From assembly GCA_934098745.1 (NCBI GenBank), contig CAKOPG010000007.1:1-64000 (forward strand): 64,000 nucleotides of DNA, in the 5' to 3' direction. Numbering within the stretch: the first letter of the stretch is position 1; each line of letters begins with the position of its first letter. Shown here one piece after another: positions 1 to 8,961 of this stretch. A program made the translations under genes and the position numbers. The DNA is from an uncultured Bacilli bacterium (GTDB lineage: Bacteria; Bacillota_I; Bacilli_A; RF39; UBA660). Under the pieces are notes generated by a model. The model was given only the letters and a program-made list of their open reading frames with translations. It did no database searches and was not told the origin of the DNA.

Positions 1-207
1 TGCTGTCGATATTTGTTCTTGTGTGTACCTCATAACATGTCAGGCATTACACAGTCCAACTTTTCGTCCGCATGCCCTTTTTCTTCTATCCTATATAATT
101 TCTATTTTTCATGTAAAACTCGATAGGTCCCGTACTATGTTTATAGACGTGCTTTTACAAAAAGTAAGTGCCATTTCAATTTCCCTTATCTGTATTCTCC
201 TCTTTGA

Positions 208-717
208 TCAACTATATTGATACCATTTATAGGTTTCTATTTGATTAAGCGTATAATAATTTTCTTTTACTAAATAATCAGCTGTATCCCTATCGAGTTT
301 ATCAATTTGAAGATAGTTATTCTTATCATAAAATCGCATAGCTCTTCTATTTTCAGGGTCAACACACCAGTAAATTCTCTTTAGATTCAACTTATTAATT
401 CCTATCTTTATAATTTCTTTCATAGCCCATTTTGCATACCCCTTTCCTTGAGCCTGTCTGCAAACCACAATGCCAAACTCCGCTGCATTATTTTCTGTAA
501 TATGTTTTAGGCTAACAGTTCCCATGTAAATATTTTCATCACTTGCAATTGCAAGGTGTAAATTACTACTATCTTCCTTACTGCACTTTATAAATTTTTC
601 ACAATCCTTTTCTGTTTTGTCCAAGAAATTTGTATGCATATTTTTTACTATTGTTGTGTCATGCATCCACTCCATCATCGGAAGCACATCCTGCAGTTCC
701 AAAGCCCTCAATTTCAT
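208..717 (-). CDS. GNAT family N-acetyltransferase (RimJ/RimL or PseH type)
   Basis: A 169-residue single-domain GNAT acetyltransferase that would move an acetyl group from acetyl-CoA to an amine. The acetyl-CoA pyrophosphate loop is visible as RQAQGKGYA (R87, G91, G93), and the usual C-terminal NRRAMRFYDKNNY segment follows at about 123-135. It is the last gene of the run and follows a DegT aminotransferase across a 200-base gap, so N-acetylation of a nucleotide-linked amino sugar made by the genes just upstream is a reasonable inference. A ribosomal-protein or unrelated small-molecule substrate cannot be excluded. Start ATG with GAGGG upstream. Confidence 0.85.
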   Translation of the reverse strand: MKLRALELQDVLPMMEWMHDTTIVKNMHTNFLDKTEKDCEKFIKCSKEDSSNLHLAIASDENIYMGTVSLKHITENNAAEFGIVVCRQAQGKGYAKWAMKEIIKIGINKLNLKRIYWCVDPENRRAMRFYDKNNYLQIDKLDRDTADYLVKENYYTLNQIETYKWYQYS

Positions 718-795
718 AATTTCCCTCTTAATAGCCTATTACAACACTTTCCGATTAACTAGTTTTTCATCATGCCTATTTTGTTTTTATGCTCA

Positions 796-815
796 AAAAG
801 CACCTTTGCACTTTT
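796..815 (-). terminator. weak candidate intrinsic terminator
   Basis: In the 200-base gap between the DegT aminotransferase and the GNAT gene, the minus strand can fold an 8-pair stem (AAAAGTGC against GGTGCTTTT, two G-U pairs, loop of four), followed by a T run. The stem works only on the minus strand because the wobble pairs become mismatches on the other. It is AT-rich and weak, so it may be partial attenuation or nothing. The rest of the gap shows no gene. Confidence 0.22.
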
Positions 816-917
816 GATTTCGCTGTATGTAGTCAATATTAATAAGTTATGCTTTTGTTTTCCAAAGTTTGCCATTGCATGCCTAAAGGTATTTTATCTC
901 GTTTTTAATTCACCAAT

Positions 918-2045
918 CTATTTCACAGGAATGCAATGCAAATTGTGTGCTAAAATAATGTCACAGATTCTATCCACATCCTCCATCTGCAAATCAGAAT
1001 ATAATGGCAAAGTCAATATTCGCTCAGCTATCCGTCTAGCAATAGGTGTCTCATCCACATTATATTTTTTTTGAAAGCAAGCAAATGTATTTGTCAATGG
1101 ATAAAAGTATTTGCGGGCATAAATACCATAAGCTGCAAGCTCATCAAAAATTTCATTGCGGCTTGCTCCAAATTTCTTTTCATCGAAAACAACTGGAAAA
1201 TATGCATAATTTGATTTCACTTCCGGTTGTTCAGCGTTTAATTGTATTCCCTCAATCTCTCCTAGTCGTTTACGGTATCTTTCAGCAACCATCTGACGCC
1301 TTGCAATTTCCTCCTTTATATGGCGCAGATTGCAAATTCCCATTGCCGCACAAAACTCATTCATTTTTGCATTTGCGCCTACAGCGTCTACCTCCTCCGG
1401 CCCATGAATACCAAAGTTTTTCAGTTCATATAATTTTCGCCCTATTTCAGGATTGTGGTAACACACCGCCCCCCCTTCAATGGTATTAAATACCTTTGTC
1501 GCATGAAAGCTAAAACAGGACGCATCTCCAAAATTTCCTATTCCTTGACCCTTATACGTTTCACCAAAAGTATGTGCAGCATCATACAAAATCTTTAAGG
1601 AATACTTATGTGCCAATTTTTGAATCTCTTCAATATTGCAAATGTTCCCATAAACATGCACTGGCACGATCGCACAAGTCCTATCCGTAATAAGTTTTTC
1701 TATTTTTGTGACATCTATTGTATATGTAAAAGGATCTATATCACAGAAAATCGGTTCCAATCCATTCCTTACAATAGCATGTGTTGTAGAAGCAAAGGTA
1801 AATGGCGTTGTGATCACTTCCCCCTGAAGGTTCATTGCCTGCAATGTAAGTTCAAGTGCCATATGCCCATTAGTCAATAACTCCACATTTTCAACACCCA
1901 TATAGTTTTGCAAATCACTTTGTAATTGTTTATGCTTGGGGCCCATATTAGTCAGCCAATGGCTATCCCAAATAGATCGAATTTCCTCAATATACTCTTC
2001 GATGCAGGGCATAGAAGAACGCGTCACTAAAATTTTATTCTCCAT
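918..2045 (-). CDS. DegT/DnrJ/EryC1/StrS family sugar aminotransferase
   Basis: A 375-residue PLP-dependent sugar aminotransferase. The Schiff-base lysine is K184 in SFHATKVFNTIEGG, and D155 in the DAAH motif would hold the PLP nitrogen. Length and motifs fit enzymes that transaminate the 4-keto (or 3-keto) group of a nucleotide-linked deoxysugar. The start is firm: AAAGGAGGG lies just upstream of the ATG. The preceding genes are an NAD-dependent epimerase, a second DegT-like protein and WbqC, and a GNAT follows, so the group looks like one amino-sugar module. The exact sugar cannot be read from the sequence. Confidence 0.93.
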   Translation of the reverse strand: MENKILVTRSSMPCIEEYIEEIRSIWDSHWLTNMGPKHKQLQSDLQNYMGVENVELLTNGHMALELTLQAMNLQGEVITTPFTFASTTHAIVRNGLEPIFCDIDPFTYTIDVTKIEKLITDRTCAIVPVHVYGNICNIEEIQKLAHKYSLKILYDAAHTFGETYKGQGIGNFGDASCFSFHATKVFNTIEGGAVCYHNPEIGRKLYELKNFGIHGPEEVDAVGANAKMNEFCAAMGICNLRHIKEEIARRQMVAERYRKRLGEIEGIQLNAEQPEVKSNYAYFPVVFDEKKFGASRNEIFDELAAYGIYARKYFYPLTNTFACFQKKYNVDETPIARRIAERILTLPLYSDLQMEDVDRICDIILAHNLHCIPVK

Positions 2046-2071
2046 AATGGCCCTCCTTTACTTGTGATTCT

Positions 2072-3070
2072 TTATTCCATGCGCAATTCCTTAAATCGAT
2101 CAATTTTCATTTCTTCTTTATAATCTTCAAATAATTTTAAGCATGTATATTGTGGCTCGTAACCAAGTTCCTCTTTTGCATTTTGAATATCCATAAGGAA
2201 ACCTCCACCTACAGGTTTATCCGGGCAAAAAATAATTTCAGATGGATGGTCTGCAGGAGAAAAAACCTCAATAATAGTTTCTATTTGCTCTTGCAATGTG
2301 ACAGGAATTCCCGTTCCTACGTTATATAACCCCTCATTTCTATTTACCTCCACAGCTTTGCAGAGCATTTGGGCACAATCATATACATGAACCATATCCT
2401 TAGAATACTTTGGATCTCCCCATAATTCAATAGGTTTGCCCTTTTGAGCCAAATCAATCATACGATAAACTGGTCTTAATGTTTTAACCCCGTTAGGATA
2501 ATAATAGTGATAGGGGCTATAACCATATATAGTCGGAAAGCGAAAAACAAATTTCTTTAATCCAAATTCCTGATGATAATGCTCCATCAACTCAATTGCA
2601 GTATTCTTACTAATAACATAAACTGCATGATCACCTTTATAGCTAAAATTATAAGGTAAGTCAGGCTTCAGTACCGCCCCCGGCTTTGCATACAGAGAAA
2701 TATCAAAAACTGTTGTTGAATACAATATCCTATCAGCATGGGTTTTTCTGCAATATTCAAGTACGTTCAATGCTCCAATCACATTTGAGTTCAAATATAA
2801 TTCAGGACAATACCTCTCCATATAAGAAGGTATTTGTGCTGCGAGATAAATAACTGCATATATATCTTTTTGAGGTAAAATTTCAAATTCATCTGCTTTA
2901 GAAATATCCACTGGATAATATGGAATACCTCTCTTTGCAAAAAAATCTGTTTTCCTTCGTCCAGATGCAATAATTTCGTATTCGTTATTATCAAAATATT
3001 CCCGGGCATACTTTAACACATAGGAACCAACATTTCCTGTTGCGCCAAAAATCACTATTTTTTTCTTCAT
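2072..3070 (-). CDS. NAD-dependent epimerase/dehydratase (extended SDR)
   Basis: A 332-residue extended short-chain dehydrogenase/reductase acting on a nucleotide sugar. The NAD-binding GATGNVG is at residues 9-15 and the catalytic Y151-x3-K155 pair is in VYVISKNTA, with a YSTTVF segment supplying the Ser/Thr position. I start it at the ATG whose ATGA overlaps the stop of the upstream DegT-like gene; eight more in-frame residues exist but lie inside that gene. It probably makes a keto or epimerised intermediate for the adjacent aminotransferases. Epimerase, reductase and dehydratase cannot be separated here. Confidence 0.9.
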   Translation of the reverse strand: MKKKIVIFGATGNVGSYVLKYAREYFDNNEYEIIASGRRKTDFFAKRGIPYYPVDISKADEFEILPQKDIYAVIYLAAQIPSYMERYCPELYLNSNVIGALNVLEYCRKTHADRILYSTTVFDISLYAKPGAVLKPDLPYNFSYKGDHAVYVISKNTAIELMEHYHQEFGLKKFVFRFPTIYGYSPYHYYYPNGVKTLRPVYRMIDLAQKGKPIELWGDPKYSKDMVHVYDCAQMLCKAVEVNRNEGLYNVGTGIPVTLQEQIETIIEVFSPADHPSEIIFCPDKPVGGGFLMDIQNAKEELGYEPQYTCLKLFEDYKEEMKIDRFKELRME

Positions 3071-4035
3071 TTTATACCATCCTCCTGTATACACATTTTA
3101 ACCTGTTCTGCGACATAATTCATATCTGCACCTCCATAACGTTGATCACATGGAAGCGGCAAAATGTTTGCAGCTAACTGATATTCTTCTTCCTCGCTCT
3201 TTAAATCATCTAATACATTTGGCCAAAGTAACGGAACATATATATTTTTTCTTTGTAATTTTTCCCTTATTTGTTTTCCGTGTTCTATTAATAATGGATA
3301 CATATAAGGTCCAATGTTTTGTCTTATCTTAAATTGATTTATATCCTTCAGATGCTGATGTAAATTTAGGAAATTTTTTTCTCTAATACATTTTATCCTT
3401 TCGTAGTCAATACCTCTTAACATATTATGTGTTACTTTTGACATCATTCTTAATGGAAGGTTTTTAATCAAAACTTCATTACTTTGATAAGCCAAATAAT
3501 ATTCGTGTGCAGTATGTTCATATCTTCCTATCAGGTAATTTAAGCGGTCACCAGACTCATCCTGATCCAACGCTTGCGTCATATCGCAATTTGAAAAAAG
3601 ATACCCTCCATCTGTGACTCCAAAAAATTTCCTGCATGTGTAAATCGTATCTATTCCAAATACTGGCTCTATATAAAAAGCTTGCGCATTGTCCACAATT
3701 ATATGTGGAACATGTCTCACATACGATTTAACAGATTCCATATCAATCTGTCCATAATAGTTAATTAAGTAGAACCATTCTTCTTGTTCAATTATGCAAG
3801 GAATAACCGGCCTAAATGTTCTATCAACAGAATAGAAATTTACTCTTACCTTTTCTTCTTTACACACATCCAAAATTGCTGAACATAAAAGCCTTGGAAG
3901 CCAAATGGATTCAATATTTCTAGCCCGAATCAAATATCGAAGGCAATTTCTTCCACTATTTAGTGCTATACAATCACTATAAAATTCTTTTCCATAATAG
4001 GTCTCCCATTCCAAAAAACCGCCGATTTCCCTCAC
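3067..4035 (-). CDS. DegT/DnrJ-like PLP-fold protein, divergent
   Basis: A 322-residue protein with a recognisable but divergent DegT-type core: VDNAQAF (D115) and TCRKFFGVTDGG (K136) occupy the PLP-binding Asp and Lys positions. It is shorter than ordinary DegT enzymes (about 370-400), and the segments between motifs are unlike the aminotransferase at 918-2045. The start is GTG, overlapping the WbqC stop as GTGA, with AGGG upstream. Translational coupling to WbqC suggests the two act in the same step. It may be an aminotransferase, dehydratase or non-canonical PLP enzyme. Confidence 0.75.
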   Translation of the reverse strand: MREIGGFLEWETYYGKEFYSDCIALNSGRNCLRYLIRARNIESIWLPRLLCSAILDVCKEEKVRVNFYSVDRTFRPVIPCIIEQEEWFYLINYYGQIDMESVKSYVRHVPHIIVDNAQAFYIEPVFGIDTIYTCRKFFGVTDGGYLFSNCDMTQALDQDESGDRLNYLIGRYEHTAHEYYLAYQSNEVLIKNLPLRMMSKVTHNMLRGIDYERIKCIREKNFLNLHQHLKDINQFKIRQNIGPYMYPLLIEHGKQIREKLQRKNIYVPLLWPNVLDDLKSEEEEYQLAANILPLPCDQRYGGADMNYVAEQVKMCIQEDGIK

Positions 4036-4757
4036 TTATTTTCCCTCGTCTGCTCAGAAATCAATTCATATTCCCCCAGCATTTCCTGCACCCGTTCTCT
4101 AGAATTGAACATCATTACATCCACAATAGAAAGATTTGGCTGAAATTCATACTCAAATTGCTTATATATGATATTACTATTTGTCTTCAAAAAATTTAAT
4201 TCAACTCCCTGCTGTCTGAAAGCATCATATGAGTAAAGCTCTTGACCTCCAACCGCATTATAATATTCCGTTGCTTGAAGCAAATTGCAGATTGCCAACA
4301 CCTTATCCTGACCTTTTAAAGTACAATCCTTTTTTAATGTAGAAGACATTACCATCTGAGTGTTAATATTAAGATATTCATTAATTACTTGAAATGACTC
4401 AAATATAAATTGAGCCAAATTTTCTGCTGTGCAACTCATAATTTTTTTCAGCAAAGGATATACCTGCTCATAATAGGGAGCTCTCCTATATGCCATTTCC
4501 AAGGTGCGAAGACTCCTCTCCATTATCCTTGGGTTCCTATCGATTCCAACCTCATTTATGTGCTTAAAAGGGCTTGCTCCCATCATCGGTATATTAATAT
4601 ATTGTGGTTTTCCATTAATTAATATCTTATTGCGGTTAATCCACCCTCCCTTTATAAAATTCACATCGTCATAAACGACATATTTATCCACAGCATTCAT
4701 TAATTGCCAGTATCCAATGTACGGAACAAAATACGGTTGCATAATTCCTAACTTCAC
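4032..4757 (-). CDS. WbqC-like family protein
   Basis: A 241-residue protein of the WbqC family, found in O-antigen, capsule and exopolysaccharide loci. The diagnostic N-terminus is present (MQPYFVPYIGYWQL, then VVYDDVNFIKGGWINRN). The molecular function is not established; an acyl or aminoacyl modification of an amino sugar is often suggested from context. The start is GTG with GAGG upstream, the first gene after a 95-base gap holding a promoter candidate. Its stop overlaps the next start (GTGA), tying it to the DegT-like gene. Confidence 0.88.
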   Translation of the reverse strand: MKLGIMQPYFVPYIGYWQLMNAVDKYVVYDDVNFIKGGWINRNKILINGKPQYINIPMMGASPFKHINEVGIDRNPRIMERSLRTLEMAYRRAPYYEQVYPLLKKIMSCTAENLAQFIFESFQVINEYLNINTQMVMSSTLKKDCTLKGQDKVLAICNLLQATEYYNAVGGQELYSYDAFRQQGVELNFLKTNSNIIYKQFEYEFQPNLSIVDVMMFNSRERVQEMLGEYELISEQTRENK

Positions 4758-4812
4758 AGTTTCATTTTCCTCATATTATTATTCAATAATTCTTGCTACA
4801 CATATACATTTT

Positions 4813-4842
4813 AGTATATCATAAATCCTAGTAACCCATCAA
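4813..4842 (-). promoter_or_regulatory. possible sigma-A promoter upstream of the WbqC module
   Basis: On the minus strand TTGATG (4842-4837) is followed after 18 bases by TATACT (4818-4813), in the 95-base gap before the WbqC gene. It would give the last five genes their own transcript. The -35 matches four of six consensus bases and the region is AT-rich, so chance matches are likely. Confidence 0.3.
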
Positions 4843-4852
4843 ACAATTCGTT

Positions 4853-6124
4853 TTATTCCTTTTCCATGCTTGGTTTCGTACATTTATAATAAATTTCCCT
4901 GCTAAAGCATGACGCATTTTTCCTTACATCAAATTCCTGTTCCCACAATTGTTTTGATTGCGCTCTCATTTTCATTTTCTTTTCATCATTAAGAATGTAC
5001 ATATCATGAATCGCTCTTGCTATGTCATTCTCATCTGGATTTTCAGAAAGTAAAATTCCATTACCTTTTATCATATAGGGAATTTCTGCAACCTTTGTTC
5101 CTATAATTGGGATCCCACAAGCCATAGCCTCCTGTACAGATACCGGACACCCTTCAGACGCTGTAGTTGTAATAAATGCATCCACATAATGTTTTTCATA
5201 ATATTCCATAATTTGATCTGCTTCCACATACCCTTTCAATTCATAGGAAATATTATTCTTAACATCAAGAAGTTGATGGGACATTTCCTTAAGTTTATCA
5301 AATTCTTCACCGTTTCCAAAATGTACCCAATGTATTTTGTCATCTCTTATTTCAGACAATGCACGAACAATAAGGTTTACTCTCTTCCTTGGAATTACCA
5401 GAGAGCAGCTTACCAGCAAAAAAGGGGGGTGTTCTGCCTTTATGCTTACCTCATGCTTGGGTTTAGAGACTCCTAGTCGAAACAGGGGGTACTTATCCTC
5501 ATCTGCCAATTTGCAATAACGCTTCAAATAATATTGTCTTCCATGCTCCGATATAAAAATAACGCTGTTCAGCCTGTGATCCATCTGCTGCTTATAGGGT
5601 TGCCATCCAGAAATACGAGCATCGTCATAAAGATCATAACGATGAGCTCGTGTAACAATTTTAACCGAACAATCTTTTTTAAAAATCCTAGTCATTGTTA
5701 AGCAATAAAAGTCAAACCAATAACAATATATAAGAGAAGGTGCATTTTTTTTAAAGATTTTATTATCTTTTAAAAATCTTTCAAATCTTTTGGACTCTTC
5801 ACCAAACAAAACACTTTCAAATATTCGTCTGCCTATTTTAGATCCAGATGTAATGATATTCCATAATTCAATATATGTCTCTATTTCCCCTAATAAGTTT
5901 ATGCAGTCCAGCAATTTTCTAAATATAGATGCTTTACGATTATAATGAATAATATCAATGTCTTCATCTACACAAGTGGTCTGCACTTCACTCAAAGAAC
6001 AGGATATAATTGTGATATGAAAGTACTGTTTCAAATATGGCAGTTCCGGCAAAATAAAGGAAGCTTCACTTTGACCGAATGGAAAATCATTTGTTATTAA
6101 ATACAATTCGTATTTTTCTTCCAT
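4853..6124 (-). CDS. GT4-type glycosyltransferase
   Basis: A GT-B fold glycosyltransferase of about 423 residues. The C-terminal half has the retaining GT4 E-x7-E motif (EGCPVSVQE) followed by AMACGIPIIG, and the N-terminal half opens with LYLITNDFPFG. It would transfer a sugar from an NDP donor to a lipid-linked oligosaccharide at the inner membrane face. I prefer the second ATG (6124), preceded by GGGAG at good spacing; an ATG at 6136 is also in frame but has a poor site. It follows the SGNH gene almost directly and precedes a promoter-bearing gap. Confidence 0.9.
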   Translation of the reverse strand: MEEKYELYLITNDFPFGQSEASFILPELPYLKQYFHITIISCSLSEVQTTCVDEDIDIIHYNRKASIFRKLLDCINLLGEIETYIELWNIITSGSKIGRRIFESVLFGEESKRFERFLKDNKIFKKNAPSLIYCYWFDFYCLTMTRIFKKDCSVKIVTRAHRYDLYDDARISGWQPYKQQMDHRLNSVIFISEHGRQYYLKRYCKLADEDKYPLFRLGVSKPKHEVSIKAEHPPFLLVSCSLVIPRKRVNLIVRALSEIRDDKIHWVHFGNGEEFDKLKEMSHQLLDVKNNISYELKGYVEADQIMEYYEKHYVDAFITTTASEGCPVSVQEAMACGIPIIGTKVAEIPYMIKGNGILLSENPDENDIARAIHDMYILNDEKKMKMRAQSKQLWEQEFDVRKNASCFSREIYYKCTKPSMEKE

Positions 6125-6137
6125 TCCTTCTCCCATC

Positions 6138-7475
6138 TTAATCCATTAATGCAATTTTACATTTAATAATATTTTCTCCAGATCTTGCCTGGATTTCAGC
6201 ATATTCTGCACCATTCTTTTTATTCAGCACAAATATATTTTGTGTTCCCCAATCTTGTATAAGACTTTCTTCGTTTCCTTCCTCATCCAACAAATATACT
6301 TTATACTCAACTTCTCGCTTATCCTTAAAGTTATCTATAGTATCTACACTGACCGTCATCTCATCAGAATTATCCGACAGGGTCATCACTCTGAGTCCAC
6401 CAAGAAATGAACTCATTTCCTTTTTCTGCTCGTAACTGTCAAAGAAAAACTTTGTTACATCCTCTCCCTTTTTTGCAGACTCATTAACCTCACCTAAAAA
6501 ATGCGTAAAAATCTCGGCTCCCCAAAAGTTTAAATGATTTGTATCTCTCCATAATTTTTCATCCTGAAGATTTAAATATTCCGATTTACATAGATTAAAA
6601 TCATAATAAGGGACTTGATATTCACTTACAATCTCTCTCATTTGAAATAAAAAATTGTCATAGTCTTTAATATTTAACATTTCACAATCAGCTATTGGCG
6701 ATGTGAATATGGTTAGCTCAATCCCATTATCATGACAATATTTCATAATTTTATCCATATATATAATCACTTCTTGGGAAATTGGGTTATTGCCCAGAAT
6801 AATTTCTTCTTTATTTTTTAGGTACATTCCATCAATGGTTGTACGATCATCTCTATATCCCTTATAAACATACCCACCATTCCATGTCGTATTCTTATCG
6901 GCCAGTTTTTCCTTCAGTCTGTTCGCCATGTGCTTACCATCTAGGAATTCTTTATGATATCTGATTGAGGGTATAAATGTTAAATAATAATATTGGGGCT
7001 CACTTGCTGACAGCATCCACTCCAGTTTATTAAATGAAGGCTTTACATAATTCAACACTCTCCAATTATTAGGAAGCTGCGTATAGTCCGTGATCTTACC
7101 ATAATCACCGGTAACAAGGCCAACACTAATTTCCAGATAAACATGTGACAGTTTCTGCCTCTTATCAGCTTCCCGCAGCAAATAATATGAAGCATTCATC
7201 GGCTGTAAACCTGTCGACAAATTAAAATTATTTTCTCCAGTTATCTCGTCCAATATTTCAGGCTGTATATTATAATGTACATGTGATGACCCGAGATATA
7301 TATTATCTATATTTTCTTCCATTTCATAAAAATCCGTCATCAAAAGCTCTGTAAAACCATCTCTTACTACCAGCAGATATTCCAAAACTGTTTCCGTAAG
7401 CATTAAACATGCTATGAATACAAGCAGCACTCCCAGACGTTTAAAACGCAAAATAAATGAACGTATTGACATCAT
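6138..7475 (-). CDS. membrane-anchored SGNH/AlgJ-DltD-like partner of an MBOAT acyltransferase
   Basis: About 445 residues: one N-terminal membrane helix, then an extracytoplasmic SGNH-type domain. Block I is LGSSHVHYN and the catalytic Asp/His pair is in DTNHLNFWG. Roughly the last 100 residues look like an extra beta-rich domain. Such proteins work with an MBOAT protein to move acyl (often acetyl) groups onto exported glycans, as in the AlgI/AlgJ and DltB/DltD systems. The 5' end overlaps the MBOAT gene. The chosen ATG has GGAG six bases upstream; an in-frame upstream ATG would lengthen the overlap without a better site. Confidence 0.85.
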   Translation of the reverse strand: MMSIRSFILRFKRLGVLLVFIACLMLTETVLEYLLVVRDGFTELLMTDFYEMEENIDNIYLGSSHVHYNIQPEILDEITGENNFNLSTGLQPMNASYYLLREADKRQKLSHVYLEISVGLVTGDYGKITDYTQLPNNWRVLNYVKPSFNKLEWMLSASEPQYYYLTFIPSIRYHKEFLDGKHMANRLKEKLADKNTTWNGGYVYKGYRDDRTTIDGMYLKNKEEIILGNNPISQEVIIYMDKIMKYCHDNGIELTIFTSPIADCEMLNIKDYDNFLFQMREIVSEYQVPYYDFNLCKSEYLNLQDEKLWRDTNHLNFWGAEIFTHFLGEVNESAKKGEDVTKFFFDSYEQKKEMSSFLGGLRVMTLSDNSDEMTVSVDTIDNFKDKREVEYKVYLLDEEGNEESLIQDWGTQNIFVLNKKNGAEYAEIQARSGENIIKCKIALMD

Positions 7476-8916
7476 AGTCCACTCCATATATTCCCAGCAA
7501 TAAAACTGCATAAACCAACACAGCCGCTGCCGCTGACCTTTTTATTACTCCCCATTTCCCCCAAACCTCCAAAAAATGTTTTTCCTTATTATGCATATAA
7601 TCTACAAACAACAAAAATGCTATTGCCACCAGAAGCACTCCAAACTCTTTTTCGTTAAGCCCGGCTTGATATAACGATCCATCCAGCAAAATCCATGGAT
7701 TAAATATATTTATAATATTCTGCAACACTATTTTAGCCTGTTCAATACTGCCTGCCCTGAAAAAAAGCCACGAAAAATCTATCAGCGCAAATGTGAAAAT
7801 CCTTTTTAAAAAAATATGATCGGATCTCTTTATGTTCATTTTTCTAGTAAATGCTTCTATTGCTTTATCCTTCAAATCACCCACAATCTGATATATTCCA
7901 TTAAGTCCTCCCCAGATTATATAGGCCATTGATGCTCCATGCCAAAGCCCGCTAACTGCAAACACAAATAATAGATTTATGTATTTTCTAAGGTTTCCTT
8001 TTCTATTTCCTCCAAGGGGAATATAGAGATAATCTCTAAACCAACCAGACAGCGAAATGTGCCATTTCCTCCAAAAATCCGAAACCGAAACCGCCAAATA
8101 TGGGGATTTAAAATTTTCCATGAGTTCAAATCCCATCACCCTCGCAGACCCTCTTGCAATCGTTGTATACCCCGCAAAATCACAATAAATCTGAAATGCA
8201 AACAAGATTGTTGCTACAATCAGATAAAAGCCTCCATATTGAACCGGATCATTATATATGGTATTTATCACAATCGCTGCTCTGTCCGCAATTACTAATT
8301 TAAGAAAAAACCCCCATGCCATAGTCAAAAGACCATTTATAATTCTATCATAATTAAAACCATGCTCCTGTCGTACCTGCTTTAGCAGCTTGTCTGACCT
8401 TTCTATTGGACCTGCTACAAGCTGTGGGAAAAAAGCTATAAATAATGCATAATATTTTAAATTCTTTTCCGCATGCGTTTTTCCCCTATACACATCTATC
8501 ACATATCCCAAGCCCTGAAATGTAAAAAAAGAAATTCCTACCGGCAATGCATAATTTATAAAGCATTTGATTGGTTGTATATGAAATATTTCAAACATGC
8601 GATTTACATATCCCAAGGCAAAATTAAAGTATTTATAAAAAAATAGTATTCCCAATACCGCACAAGCCGAACCAGCTAGTGATAGCTTGGCTATTCTTCT
8701 GTTCCCTTTCTCTAATGCTCTTTCTATAGCTATCCCTCCAATATAGGTGATGGCCGTATCAAATAAGAGTAAGATAATATATCTAGGATCCCAGTTCATG
8801 TAAAAATAATAACTGGTTAATAAAAGCCAAATACTTTTCCATTTTTGAGGAATCGCAAAATATATGATTGTTACTATTGGGAAAAAAAGCAAAAATTGTA
8901 ATGAATTAAAAAGCAT
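7441..8916 (-). CDS. MBOAT family O-acyltransferase (AlgI/DltB type)
   Basis: A 491-residue polytopic membrane O-acyltransferase. Hallmarks are VAGPIERSDKLL in the middle, WRKWHISLSGWFRDYLY, and the catalytic-His motif SGLWHGASMAYIIWG. It takes an acyl group from a cytoplasmic donor across the membrane for the SGNH partner encoded directly downstream. Its last 35 bases overlap that gene, implying translational coupling. ATG start with AGAGAG upstream. A second MBOAT/SGNH pair lies at 58599-61155, so the locus encodes two separate acylation systems. Confidence 0.95.
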   Translation of the reverse strand: MLFNSLQFLLFFPIVTIIYFAIPQKWKSIWLLLTSYYFYMNWDPRYIILLLFDTAITYIGGIAIERALEKGNRRIAKLSLAGSACAVLGILFFYKYFNFALGYVNRMFEIFHIQPIKCFINYALPVGISFFTFQGLGYVIDVYRGKTHAEKNLKYYALFIAFFPQLVAGPIERSDKLLKQVRQEHGFNYDRIINGLLTMAWGFFLKLVIADRAAIVINTIYNDPVQYGGFYLIVATILFAFQIYCDFAGYTTIARGSARVMGFELMENFKSPYLAVSVSDFWRKWHISLSGWFRDYLYIPLGGNRKGNLRKYINLLFVFAVSGLWHGASMAYIIWGGLNGIYQIVGDLKDKAIEAFTRKMNIKRSDHIFLKRIFTFALIDFSWLFFRAGSIEQAKIVLQNIINIFNPWILLDGSLYQAGLNEKEFGVLLVAIAFLLFVDYMHNKEKHFLEVWGKWGVIKRSAAAAVLVYAVLLLGIYGVDYDVNTFIYFAF

Positions 8917-8961
8917 TTTACTCTCTCATTTCTTTTCTGCATACTGTATGCTATATTATCA

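Noticed and set aside
1..33. Short minus-strand frame from an ATG at base 33 running off the left edge (MRYTQEQISTA)
   Set aside because: Only 11 codons are visible and there is no ribosome binding site upstream, so a gene start cannot be supported; bases 34-207 hold nothing convincing either.
100..170. 21-codon minus-strand frame after AAGGGAAATTGAA and a TTTACA box downstream of the GNAT gene
   Set aside because: Too short to judge, and the TTTACA box has a suitable AT-rich -10 only at a 14-15 base spacing, too short for a normal promoter.
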